Source: an uncultured Clostridia bacterium
GTDB lineage: Bacteria > Bacillota > Clostridia > TANB77 > CAG-508
Assembly: GCA_934130085.1 (NCBI GenBank)
Contig: CAKOXK010000013.1
Span: forward strand, 1-33,856
Direction: 5' to 3'
Length of the DNA stretch: 33,856 nt
Of this stretch, positions 1 to 7,505 are shown piece after piece. Made by a program: the position numbers and the translations under genes. How positions within the stretch are numbered: the stretch's first letter is position 1; each line of letters begins with the position of its first letter. The notes beneath the pieces are model-generated. The model was not told where the DNA came from and searched no databases. It saw only the letters and a list, made by a program, of their open reading frames with translations.

Positions 1-76
1 CGAACACGGAAGTCAAGCTCAAATATGCCGACGATACTTGCGAGTTACCTTGCTTGGAAAATAGGTATCGCCAGAT
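1..76 (+). rRNA. rrf: 5S ribosomal RNA, 3' part only
   Basis: The first bases carry the conserved 5S core (CGAACACGGAAGT..AAGCTC), and the segment ends in the usual GGAAAATAGGT..CGCCAG block followed directly by a T-run (76-82) that would end transcription. The 5' part lies outside the window. An rRNA operon therefore ends immediately upstream of the cell-wall cluster. The exact 3' end is estimated within a few bases. Confidence 0.9.
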
Positions 77-215
77 TTTTTTTATTTTATATATTTTTTC
101 ATATTAATTAAATTCGAAATATTTTATTATTTCTTTTTTTTTATAAATCAGTAACATTAATTGTTATAAAAACTCTTTATTGTAATAAGATATTTATATA
201 TGATAGGAGTTTATT

Positions 216-992
216 ATGATTGTTAAAAGAAATACAAAAATCAGATTAAGAAATTCTTTAATCGTTGTTATAATTGTTTTTGCAGTTCTTATTGCGAGAG
301 TTTGGTACTTACAAATTATTGATGGAAATAGGCTTTCAAGTATGGCTTATTCTCAGCAATCATCTGATAGAAAGATTAATCCTAAAAGAGGAACAATTTA
401 TGATGCAACTGAAAGTACAGCGCTTGCTATTAGCAGTACAGTAGAAGTGGTTACAATTAACCCAACTAATATTAAGGATAAAGATAAAGAAAAAGTTGCA
501 AAAGAATTATCATTTCTTTTTGACTTGAATTATGAAGATACTTTAAAAAAGGTAAGTAAACGTACATCAATTGTTACAATTGCTAGAAAAGTTGAGAAAG
601 ATAAAACAAATGAGCTTAGAAATTGGATGAAGGAAAATAATATTGTTGATGGAATAAATATTGATGAGGATACAAAAAGATATTATCCATACAACAATTT
701 GGCCTCACAGGTTATTGGATTTTGCGGAAGTGATAATCAAGGATTAAATGGTATAGAGGCTAAGTATGATAGTATCTTAAAAGGAAAAGTTGGTTCAATT
801 AGCAAAATAACAGATGCAAGTGGTAGAAAAATTGAAAAAGGGAATGAAGAATATATTTCACCTCAAGATGGAGATGATATTGTTCTTACTATTGATGCTT
901 CAATTCAAGGAATAGCCGAAAAGTATTTAAAAGAGGCGTGCGTTGATAATAAATGTGAAGACGGTCGGAAATGTAATTGTGATGAACCCTAA
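216..992 (+). CDS. Class B penicillin-binding protein, N-terminal fragment (frameshifted)
   Basis: This is the membrane-anchor and dimerisation part of a class B penicillin-binding protein (FtsI/PbpB/SpoVD family), which cross-links peptidoglycan outside the membrane. A short basic N-terminus is followed by one membrane segment at about residues 12-31 and by the family's RGTIYD block at about residues 59-64. AGGAG stands just upstream of the ATG. The frame runs into SIQGIAEKYLKEA, which leads into the transpeptidase domain in relatives. Near base 966 it then reads an out-of-family tail (CGG onward) and stops at 990-992. The rest of the protein continues in the +1 frame (see 943-1995). The position before murE fits spoVD or pbpB. 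No PASTA domain is present, so the exact paralogue is open. Alone, this fragment cannot be an active transpeptidase. Confidence 0.85.
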   Translation: MIVKRNTKIRLRNSLIVVIIVFAVLIARVWYLQIIDGNRLSSMAYSQQSSDRKINPKRGTIYDATESTALAISSTVEVVTINPTNIKDKDKEKVAKELSFLFDLNYEDTLKKVSKRTSIVTIARKVEKDKTNELRNWMKENNIVDGINIDEDTKRYYPYNNLASQVIGFCGSDNQGLNGIEAKYDSILKGKVGSISKITDASGRKIEKGNEEYISPQDGDDIVLTIDASIQGIAEKYLKEACVDNKCEDGRKCNCDEP

Positions 993-1995
993 GAATGGAG
1001 ATATACTAGCAATGGCAGGCTATCCGAACTATAATTTAAATGAACCGTTTAAAGTTGATGAACAATTATCAAAAGAAGAGGGAACAAAACAAATGCAAGC
1101 TCTTTGGAGAAATAAAGCAATTTCTGATACTTACGAACCTGGTTCAACATTCAAAATTGTAACAGCCTCTACGGCTCTTGAAGAAAAAATTACAACTCCA
1201 GATAAAAAGGGTGAATTTTGTTGTGTAGGTTATATTGATGTTGCAGGAGTAAAAATGAAATGTTGGAGATATTATAAACCTCACGGAAGTGAGAGTCTAA
1301 GAGAGGCTTTAATGAATTCTTGCAATCCAGTTTTTATTGGACTAGGTGAAAAAATAGGAGTAAGTAAATATTATCAGTACTTAAAAAATTTCGGATTTTT
1401 CGAAAAAACGGGTATTGATTTACCAGGAGAAGCATCATCAATATTTTTAAAAGAAAACAAAGTAGGACCTGTTGAACTTGGAACAATTAGCTTTGGGCAA
1501 AGATTTGAAGTAACACCAATTCAAATGGCAACAATGCTCTCAACTATAGGAAATGGTGGAAAATATATAAAACCGAGACTAGTTAAAAAAATAATAAGCA
1601 ACAGTGAAAAGGATGAAAACGGAAATAAAAAAATCACAGAAATTAAAAAGGTAGAAAAAGAACAGGTGGTATCAAATGAAACAGCGAAAAATGTTTTAAG
1701 CATGATGCAGACTGTAGTTGATATTGGAACAGGAAAAAAGGCTCAGGTTGAAGGAATAAGTGTTGGAGGAAAAACAGGTACTAGTGAGGACGGTGTAAAT
1801 ACGGGAAAATACATAGCTTCATTTATTGGAATAGCACCTGTAGAGGATCCAACAGTAGTAGTTCTAGTTGTTTTGTACAATCCAAAAGGAGATGGCGGTC
1901 ACTCTGGAGGTGGGATAGGCGCACCACTTGCAGGAAAAATACTGGGAGAAACATTAGACTATTTGAATATAGAGCCGAAACAAGGTGAAAATTAG
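943..1995 (+). CDS. Class B penicillin-binding protein, transpeptidase fragment (frameshifted)
   Basis: This is the D,D-transpeptidase domain of the same class B PBP. All three catalytic motifs are present: STFK (serine near base 1144), SCN in MNSCNP (near 1318) and KTGT (near 1770). Family-like sequence starts at GNVIVMNPKNGDILAMA, base 967 onward, and joins the upstream fragment if one base is skipped near 966. If translated separately it could start at TTG 943, which has AGAGG at 932-936, six bases upstream; it would then lack a membrane anchor. The C-terminus ends soon after the domain without PASTA repeats. The domain looks intact, which argues for a recent mutation, a sequence error or recoding rather than an old pseudogene. 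Confidence 0.85.
   Translation: MIINVKTVGNVIVMNPKNGDILAMAGYPNYNLNEPFKVDEQLSKEEGTKQMQALWRNKAISDTYEPGSTFKIVTASTALEEKITTPDKKGEFCCVGYIDVAGVKMKCWRYYKPHGSESLREALMNSCNPVFIGLGEKIGVSKYYQYLKNFGFFEKTGIDLPGEASSIFLKENKVGPVELGTISFGQRFEVTPIQMATMLSTIGNGGKYIKPRLVKKIISNSEKDENGNKKITEIKKVEKEQVVSNETAKNVLSMMQTVVDIGTGKKAQVEGISVGGKTGTSEDGVNTGKYIASFIGIAPVEDPTVVVLVVLYNPKGDGGHSGGGIGAPLAGKILGETLDYLNIEPKQGEN
963..969 (+). other. +1 frameshift site in the PBP gene
   Basis: Frame 0 reads GAC GGT CGG AAA and ends at 992. Frame +1 reads GGA AAT GTA ATT into the transpeptidase domain. Skipping C966 gives the continuous, family-like ..CEDG-GNVIVMNP.. The zero-frame codon at the junction is CGG, an arginine codon that appears very rare here, where arginine is mostly AGA. 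The site is not a homopolymer. It may be a true mutation, an error in the assembly, or +1 recoding; the sequence alone cannot decide. Confidence 0.6.
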
Positions 1996-2267
1996 AAAAA
2001 ATACAAAAAAATACAAACAAATATGAAACAAATAAAAAACAAAGAAAAAAACAGAGAACAAATAGAAAACAAATAAGAAATAGAAAAAAACAAATAGAGA
2101 ACAAATAAAAAACAAAGAAGAAATAGAAAAAAATAGATAACAAATAAAAACAAATAAGAAACAGAAAAAAACAAATAAAAAAACAAAGAAAGATAAGTAA
2201 AGAAAAAATAAAACATAATAATGTGAAAGATAAGTTTATAAAAAATGTAAAAAAATGTAAAATAATG
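1996..2267. repeat. A-rich, T-poor degenerate repeat spacer
   Basis: This spacer is made almost entirely of A with scattered C, G and T, built from loosely repeated AACAAATA / AAAACAAAGAA words (AACAAATA-like words occur about ten times). It encodes no convincing protein on either strand; the reverse-strand frames are Phe/Leu low-complexity translations. It separates the PBP from the kinase promoter at 2268. Slippage of a short tandem repeat could have produced it. Confidence 0.6.
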
Positions 2268-2296
2268 TTGCAAAAATAAAAAACATGGTATAAAAT
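2268..2296 (+). promoter_or_regulatory. Putative sigma-A promoter for the sensor kinase
   Basis: TTGCAA (2268-2273) and TAAAAT (2291-2296) are separated by 17 bases, the same pair and spacing seen before rplK. This suggests the kinase is transcribed separately from the PBP. The predicted leader is about 35 nt and ends in AAAGGAG before the ATG at 2339. Confidence 0.5.
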
Positions 2297-2338
2297 GGAA
2301 TCGACGGGGAGATTTTTAGAAAATAAAAGGAGTATAAA

Positions 2339-3184
2339 ATGAACAAGAGAAGAAAATGGATAATAATTTCAAATATTATCGTAACTATAGTTTTTACTTT
2401 AATATTGCTTTTTTCAAATTTTTATGATGGAGATTTAATGGACTATCCGATACTTGTGTGCGATTTTTTAATTATATTAAATTGTTCATCAATTATTGTT
2501 AATATTAGGAGTAAAAAAGATTTAAAAAGAGAGGAAGAGAGGATTGAAAATCTCGAAATAAGAAATCAAAATTTAAAAGAAAATTTTGATGATATAAGGG
2601 CATTCAGACATGATTTTTCAAATATTATTCAGTCAATGGGTGGTTATATAAAAACTAATGATATGGCAGGCCTAAACAATATGTATGAATCCATAATTGG
2701 GGAAGTTGAACAAATAAAAGGAGCACAGCAATTAAACTATGAGATTGTTAATAACCCCGCTGTATACAATCTGCTAAATAGTAAATATAAAGTAGCTAGT
2801 GATCTTGAAATTAAGATGGATATTAATGTGCTTAACAATATCAGCATGCTAAATATTAAAGACTTAGAACTTTGCAGAATTCTCGGAATATTGCTAGATA
2901 ATGCAATAGAAGCTAGTAAAGGCGCTGATGAAAAGTTTGTAAGCTTAACTTTTAAGTATGATCCCGTGAATAATAGAGATTTAGTGATTGTGAAAAATAC
3001 ATATTCAAATAAGGATGTTGATATCAATAAGATTTATGATAATGGTTATACTACTAAGAAACAATCAAAAAATCATGGATTAGGTTTATGGGAAGTTATG
3101 AAGATTGTTAAAAGGTATAAGAATTTGCAGATATATACTGCAAAAAATAAGTGCTTTATGCAACAGCTAGAAATATACAGGTAA
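2339..3184 (+). CDS. Orphan GHKL-type sensor histidine kinase (AgrC/SPOB_a-like)
   Basis: This is a small membrane histidine kinase. Two hydrophobic segments lie at about residues 7-26 and 36-53, followed by a predicted coiled coil (about 57-85). An SPOB_a-like helix carries the phospho-acceptor motif FRHDFSNII (histidine near residue 90). The HATPase domain shows an N-box (ILLDNAIEAS), an NGYTTK segment and a G-box (HGLGLWEVM). This is the HPK10/AgrC arrangement, but with only two membrane segments instead of the usual six or so. No response regulator, peptide precursor or AgrB is present in the window. The setting between a PBP gene and murE suggests a link to envelope state, which is inference only. 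The start is supported by AAAGGAG eight bases upstream. Confidence 0.85.
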   Translation: MNKRRKWIIISNIIVTIVFTLILLFSNFYDGDLMDYPILVCDFLIILNCSSIIVNIRSKKDLKREEERIENLEIRNQNLKENFDDIRAFRHDFSNIIQSMGGYIKTNDMAGLNNMYESIIGEVEQIKGAQQLNYEIVNNPAVYNLLNSKYKVASDLEIKMDINVLNNISMLNIKDLELCRILGILLDNAIEASKGADEKFVSLTFKYDPVNNRDLVIVKNTYSNKDVDINKIYDNGYTTKKQSKNHGLGLWEVMKIVKRYKNLQIYTAKNKCFMQQLEIYR

Positions 3185-3204
3185 TGAATTATTAAATGTC
3201 AAGT

Positions 3205-3300
3205 AAAAAGTTAAATGCAATTTTATTAAAACAAGAAAAAAGTTAAATGCAATTTTATTAAAACAAGAAAAAAGTTAAATGCAATTTTATTAAAACAAGA
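3205..3300. repeat. 32-bp tandem repeat, three copies
   Basis: The unit GTTAAATGCAATTTTATT plus AAAACAAGAA and a short A-run is repeated three times with a 32-bp period (GTTAAATG at 3210, 3242 and 3274). The last copy runs straight into the terminator, so its AAAACAAGA is the 5' arm of that hairpin. All three copies could in principle pair with the single 3' arm. Confidence 0.85.
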
Positions 3301-3326
3301 TTATTTTCATATAATCTTGTTTTTTT
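3292..3326 (+). terminator. Rho-independent terminator after the sensor kinase
   Basis: A perfect 13-bp stem AAAACAAGATTAT (3292-3304) pairs with ATAATCTTGTTTT (3311-3323) around a 6-nt loop, and a T-rich tract follows. It would end the kinase transcript before the murE unit. Confidence 0.8.
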
Positions 3327-3346
3327 CATAAACTTAGGTATATAAT
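3317..3346 (+). promoter_or_regulatory. Putative murE promoter overlapping the terminator
   Basis: TTGTTT (3317-3322) lies in the 3' arm of the terminator and is followed 18 bases later by a perfect TATAAT (3341-3346). Transcription would start near 3353 and give a leader of about 145 nt before murE. Confidence 0.5.
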
Positions 3347-3459
3347 ATAAAATGTTATATTAGACGAAGGCCTATAAAGCAAGAAAAATAATTTTTTCAT
3401 GTTCGGCTAAATGTTTAAAGAGAGTTGTTTTAGAAGATTTTTTAATCTTTTATTACAAT

Positions 3460-3491
3460 AAATTCCTTTAAACTACGTTAGAGAGGAATTT
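3460..3491 (+). promoter_or_regulatory. Hairpin enclosing the murE ribosome binding site
   Basis: AAATTCCTTT (3460-3469) pairs with AGAGGAATTT (3482-3491) over 10 bp, with one G-U pair and a 12-nt loop. The AGAGG ribosome binding site for murE (ATG 3498) lies fully inside the 3' strand. This arrangement could limit translation unless opened. It matches no named riboswitch I recognise. Confidence 0.45.
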
Positions 3492-3497
3492 TTTAAA

Positions 3498-4988
3498 ATG
3501 AAGTTAAAAGAAATTTTAACAGGAATTAATGATTTAAAAGCTAAAGGAAATCTTGATATTGATGTTAATAAGATTACATCTGATTCAAGAAGTGTAGAGA
3601 GTGGAGATATGTTTGTTGCCATTAAGGGGTTTGATGTTGACGGACATAAATTTGTAAAAAGTGCTATTGATAATGGTGCTAAGGTTGTTCTTGTAAATGA
3701 AGATATGGCAAAAGATATGCTTCAATATATAACTGAAAATGTTACATTAATTACAGCAAAAGATACAAGAGAAGCAATAGCAATTTGCGCTTGTAATTTT
3801 TATCAGAATCCTTCAAGAAAGGTTAAATTAATTGGTGTTACAGGTACAAAGGGTAAAACTACAACTACTTTTATGATTAAAAGAATTTTAGAAAAGCAAG
3901 GTATAAAAACAGGTTTAATTGGAACAATTGCTTCATATAGTGGTGAGAAAAAGCTAGAAGATAGTGATAGAACTACACCTGATAGCTTGAAATTGCAACA
4001 GTTATTCTCTACAATGTATAATGATGGTTGCCAGGCAATTGTAATGGAAGTTTCATCTCAAAGTTTGAAATTACATAGAGTTGATGGATGCGATTTTGAT
4101 ATTGGAATATTTACTAATTTCTCAGAGGATCATATTTCAGAAAAAGAACATCCTAATATGGAAGACTATTTTGCATCAAAAGTTATGCTATTTAAAATGT
4201 GCAAAGTTGGATTTATAAATGTTGATGATGTGAATACAATAAGAGTTCCATCAATAGTTAAAACGTGCGAATTTAAGACTTATGGAATTGATAATGAATG
4301 TGATTTGCTTGCTAAAGATATTACTATAACAAATTCTTATGTTGATTTTAGAGTTAAAATTAACGGAAAAAACGAGAGAATCAAGACTGATATACCAGGA
4401 AGATTTAGTGTTTATAATAGTTTGGCAGCTATAAGTGTTGCTCTAAAAATGGGAGTTTCGGTAGATAATATTAAAGAAGCTCTTAAAGATGTGAAAGTTC
4501 CTGGTAGAAGTGAGCTTGTTGATAATAAACTTGGTCTTACTATAATGATAGATTATGCTCATTCGCCTGAGAGTTTACAAAGTATTTTACAAGCTGTTAA
4601 ATCATATACTAGGGGTAGAGTAATTTCTGTATTTGGATGTGGTGGAGATAGAGATCATGCAAAAAGACCACAGATGGGGGAAATATCAGGTAGAATTGCT
4701 TCATATACTATAATAACATCTGATAATCCAAGAACAGAAAACAAAGAAGAAATTGTTAGAGAGATTGAAGAAGGAATTAAAAAAACAAAAGGAAAATATG
4801 AGTGCATAGTGGATAGAACTGAGGCTATAAAGAAGGCTATATCTATGTGCGAAAAAACTGATATAATAGTTCTTGCTGGAAAAGGACACGAAACATATCA
4901 AGAAATTAATCATGTTAAATATCCTTATGATGAAAGAGTTATTATAAAAAATATAATTGATGAAATTGAATCTAAAAAGAGTGAATGA
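3498..4988 (+). CDS. murE: UDP-N-acetylmuramoyl-tripeptide synthetase MurE
   Basis: MurE is a cytoplasmic ligase that adds the third stem-peptide residue to UDP-MurNAc-L-Ala-D-Glu, using ATP. The Mur N-terminal domain covers about residues 20-95. The P-loop GVTGTKGKTT lies at residues 113-122, the central domain has the conserved SSQSL segment, and the C-terminal domain carries DNPRTENK near residues 409-416. An Arg in DNPR is typical of enzymes that add meso-diaminopimelate rather than lysine, so a meso-DAP wall is likely. Length (496 aa) is normal. It has its own promoter and a leader with an RBS hairpin. The usual neighbour murF is missing downstream, where a 180-bp repeat-rich spacer leads to mraY. 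Confidence 0.97.
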   Translation: MKLKEILTGINDLKAKGNLDIDVNKITSDSRSVESGDMFVAIKGFDVDGHKFVKSAIDNGAKVVLVNEDMAKDMLQYITENVTLITAKDTREAIAICACNFYQNPSRKVKLIGVTGTKGKTTTTFMIKRILEKQGIKTGLIGTIASYSGEKKLEDSDRTTPDSLKLQQLFSTMYNDGCQAIVMEVSSQSLKLHRVDGCDFDIGIFTNFSEDHISEKEHPNMEDYFASKVMLFKMCKVGFINVDDVNTIRVPSIVKTCEFKTYGIDNECDLLAKDITITNSYVDFRVKINGKNERIKTDIPGRFSVYNSLAAISVALKMGVSVDNIKEALKDVKVPGRSELVDNKLGLTIMIDYAHSPESLQSILQAVKSYTRGRVISVFGCGGDRDHAKRPQMGEISGRIASYTIITSDNPRTENKEEIVREIEEGIKKTKGKYECIVDRTEAIKKAISMCEKTDIIVLAGKGHETYQEINHVKYPYDERVIIKNIIDEIESKKSE

Positions 4989-5003
4989 CAATAAATTAAA
5001 GCG

Positions 5004-5119
5004 AAAAACTAGAATGAAAAGCTAAGATAAATAGTAAAAATAAAAAGCTAAAATTGAAGGCTAAGATAAATAACTGAAGTAAAAAGCTAAAATTGAAAGC
5101 TAAGATAAATAACTAAAAT
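5004..5119. repeat. 39-bp tandem repeat between murE and mraY
   Basis: There are two near-identical 39-bp units (5042-5080 and 5081-5119), each beginning AAAAAGCTAAAATTGAA, preceded by a degenerate 38-bp copy (5004-5041). They share GCTAAGATAAATA. Stop codons occur in all frames. No promoter or terminator is evident. Confidence 0.85.
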
Positions 5120-5170
5120 AAATAGCAAAAAATGTATAAAACATAAATAAAACAGGAGGAAATTTTAATA

Positions 5171-6148
5171 ATGAGTTTTCAAGTGAAGATATTATTATTA
5201 TCTTTTGCAACTAGTGTTATAATTTCAATGATAATAATACCAATGTTAAGAAAACTAAAAGTTGGGCAATCTGAGAGAGAAGATGGCCCAGAAACTCACC
5301 TGAAAAAGTCAGGTACGCCTACAATGGGTGGAATTATTCTTATAGTATCTACTCTTTGTTTGAGTGCATTTTTATATTTTGATTATTCAGCAGATGAGCC
5401 AGAAATTGCAACAAGGCTACTTCCAATGATTTTTGTAACTATTGGTTTTGGAATAGTAGGATTTATAGATGATTTGAAAAAGGTTGTATTTCATAATACT
5501 GATGGCCTTAGCCCTAAAGCGAAGATGGGTGGACTTTTGATAATTGCAATAGTATATGTATGTTTACTTGTTTTTGCCTTTAAAAACGGAACTGATATTT
5601 ATATCCCATTTATAGATAAATATATTGTTTTGCCAACGTGGCTTTATATACCATTTGCAGTTCTTGTAATATTGGCTACAACTAATGCTGTAAATTTGAC
5701 TGATGGAATTGATGGATTATCTCCAAGTGTAACTACAATAATATTAACTTGTTTGACTGTTATATCAATTATATGGAAAGTAAAAGAAACTACAATATTT
5801 GGTTGCATAGTAATTGGCTCAATACTTGGATTTTTATTATTTAATTTGCATCCAGCTCATATTTTTATGGGTGATACAGGGTCATTATTACTAGGAGGAG
5901 CAATAGCTGGAATCGCATTATATTTGAAATTACCTTTATTATTAATAATTATAGCAATAGTTCCAGTAATGGAAACTCTATCTGTAATAATTCAAGTTGT
6001 TTACTATAAAAAGACTAAAAAAAGATTTTTTAAGATGGCACCTATACATCATCATTTTGAACTTTGTGGTTGGAATGAAGATAAGATAGTGTCAGTATTT
6101 AGTGTTATTACACTAATTGCATCAATTGTGGGAATATTGGCAATATAA
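5171..6148 (+). CDS. mraY: Phospho-MurNAc-pentapeptide transferase MraY
   Basis: MraY is the integral membrane enzyme that moves phospho-MurNAc-pentapeptide from UDP to undecaprenyl phosphate, making lipid I. About ten hydrophobic segments are visible. Family signatures are present: SGTPTMGGI near residue 49, GFIDDLKK near 98, NAVNLTDGIDGL near 173, HPAHIFMGDTGSLLLGG near 227 and MAPIHHHFE near 289. The length (325 aa) is typical. The ATG has AACAGGAGGAAA upstream. It stands between murE and ftsW; murD, the usual next gene, is absent. Confidence 0.98.
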   Translation: MSFQVKILLLSFATSVIISMIIIPMLRKLKVGQSEREDGPETHLKKSGTPTMGGIILIVSTLCLSAFLYFDYSADEPEIATRLLPMIFVTIGFGIVGFIDDLKKVVFHNTDGLSPKAKMGGLLIIAIVYVCLLVFAFKNGTDIYIPFIDKYIVLPTWLYIPFAVLVILATTNAVNLTDGIDGLSPSVTTIILTCLTVISIIWKVKETTIFGCIVIGSILGFLLFNLHPAHIFMGDTGSLLLGGAIAGIALYLKLPLLLIIIAIVPVMETLSVIIQVVYYKKTKKRFFKMAPIHHHFELCGWNEDKIVSVFSVITLIASIVGILAI

Positions 6149-6289
6149 CTTAATTTGCAAAAATAAACAATATATAATTTATTTGCAAAAATGAATATTA
6201 TCAACATAGCTTTGTGCTATAAGAATATTAATATAATAGAGAATATTAATAATAAATTTTAAATTTTTAGAAAGGATTTTGACTGTCGT

Positions 6290-7486
6290 ATGAAGAAAGA
6301 TGTTTCTAATGCAAGGGCAAAAAGTAAAAGCGTAACACCAAGAATCAAAACTAGAAAAATTGAAAAAGTTAAAAATGTAAGTCAAATAGATATGCCATTA
6401 CTAATTACTGTATTAATGCTACTTGCAATAGGAATAATAATGGTGCTTTCAGCGAGTGCTCCATCGGCGTTAGCAGCATTCGGAGATAGTTATAAATATG
6501 CAAAAACACAGGGAATTGCTTCAATAGCAGGAATATGTTGCATGATATTTTTCTCTATATTTGATCATAAGCATTTAAAAAAATGGTATAAAGTATTTTA
6601 TGTAATTGGAGTTTTACTACTATTTACTGTAAAAATACCTGGACTTGGAGTATCTTCTAATGGTGCTACAAGATGGATAAAGATTGGTTTACAAATACAG
6701 CCTTCAGAGATAACGAAGATTTGTATGATTCTGTTCTTTGCAGGCTATTTTACTGATGAAAAAAATGATACTTCAGGGTTATGGAAGGGTTATTTGCTAC
6801 CCTTATTATTGATTGGGTTACCAGTGCTTATTTTATATAAGGTTCAAAATCACATGAGTGCCGGAATTTTGTTAGTAATAATTACACTTGCTATAATGAT
6901 AATGGCAGGTTGTAAGATGAAATATATAATGACGACTATAGCTGCTGCTGGTGGAGTTGGAGTTTTAGCTCTTATATTTTTCAGGGATAAATTAACAGGA
7001 AGTTTTAGAACAGACAGAATTCAAGCATGGCTTAATACGGAAGAAAATGCAAGAGGCTCAGGATACCAAACTTTGCAAAGTTTATATGCAATAGGTTCCG
7101 GAGGTTTATTTGGAGTAGGACTTGGAGAGAGTAAGCAAAAATATTTATATATACCAGAGGCACATAATGATTTTATATTTGCTATATTGGCAGAAGAGCT
7201 TGGATTTGTGGGTTGCTTAATTGTATTAATATTATTTGCAATATTTACAATAAGAGGTGTATTAATCTCAATGAAAGCTGATGATATGTTTGGAAGCCTG
7301 GTGGCTATTGGCATAACAACTCTTATATCTTCACAAGCAATATTAAACATTGCCGTAGTAACAAATACAATTCCAAATACCGGTATATCATTACCATTCT
7401 TAAGCTATGGTGGAAGTTCAATAATAATATTACTTTCATGTGTTGGAATATTGCTTAATATTTCAAAAACAACTAAAAAAATATAG
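6290..7486 (+). CDS. ftsW: SEDS-family peptidoglycan polymerase FtsW
   Basis: FtsW is a SEDS glycosyltransferase that polymerises lipid II at the division septum together with a class B PBP. A basic cytoplasmic N-terminus of about 35 residues precedes about ten membrane segments. Conserved pieces are PSEITKI, PEAHNDFIFAILAEELG and the C-terminal PNTGISLPFLSYGGSS. The length is 398 aa. The family could also be read as RodA or SpoVE, but the position in the mur cluster favours FtsW. The ATG at 6290 is 13 bases from AAAGGA, and an out-of-frame TTG mini-frame between them ends in a TGA overlapping the ATG. Its natural partner PBP would be the frameshifted gene at 216-1995. Confidence 0.92.
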   Translation: MKKDVSNARAKSKSVTPRIKTRKIEKVKNVSQIDMPLLITVLMLLAIGIIMVLSASAPSALAAFGDSYKYAKTQGIASIAGICCMIFFSIFDHKHLKKWYKVFYVIGVLLLFTVKIPGLGVSSNGATRWIKIGLQIQPSEITKICMILFFAGYFTDEKNDTSGLWKGYLLPLLLIGLPVLILYKVQNHMSAGILLVIITLAIMIMAGCKMKYIMTTIAAAGGVGVLALIFFRDKLTGSFRTDRIQAWLNTEENARGSGYQTLQSLYAIGSGGLFGVGLGESKQKYLYIPEAHNDFIFAILAEELGFVGCLIVLILFAIFTIRGVLISMKADDMFGSLVAIGITTLISSQAILNIAVVTNTIPNTGISLPFLSYGGSSIIILLSCVGILLNISKTTKKI

Positions 7487-7505
7487 TTAAAGGAAGGATT
7501 TTAAA

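Noticed and set aside
1992..2273. Phe/Leu-rich reverse-strand membrane proteins
   Set aside because: They are low-complexity translations of an A-rich spacer and lack any start signal.
3353..3497. Known riboswitch class in the murE leader
   Set aside because: I found no conserved core of a named class; only an SD-enclosing hairpin is supported.
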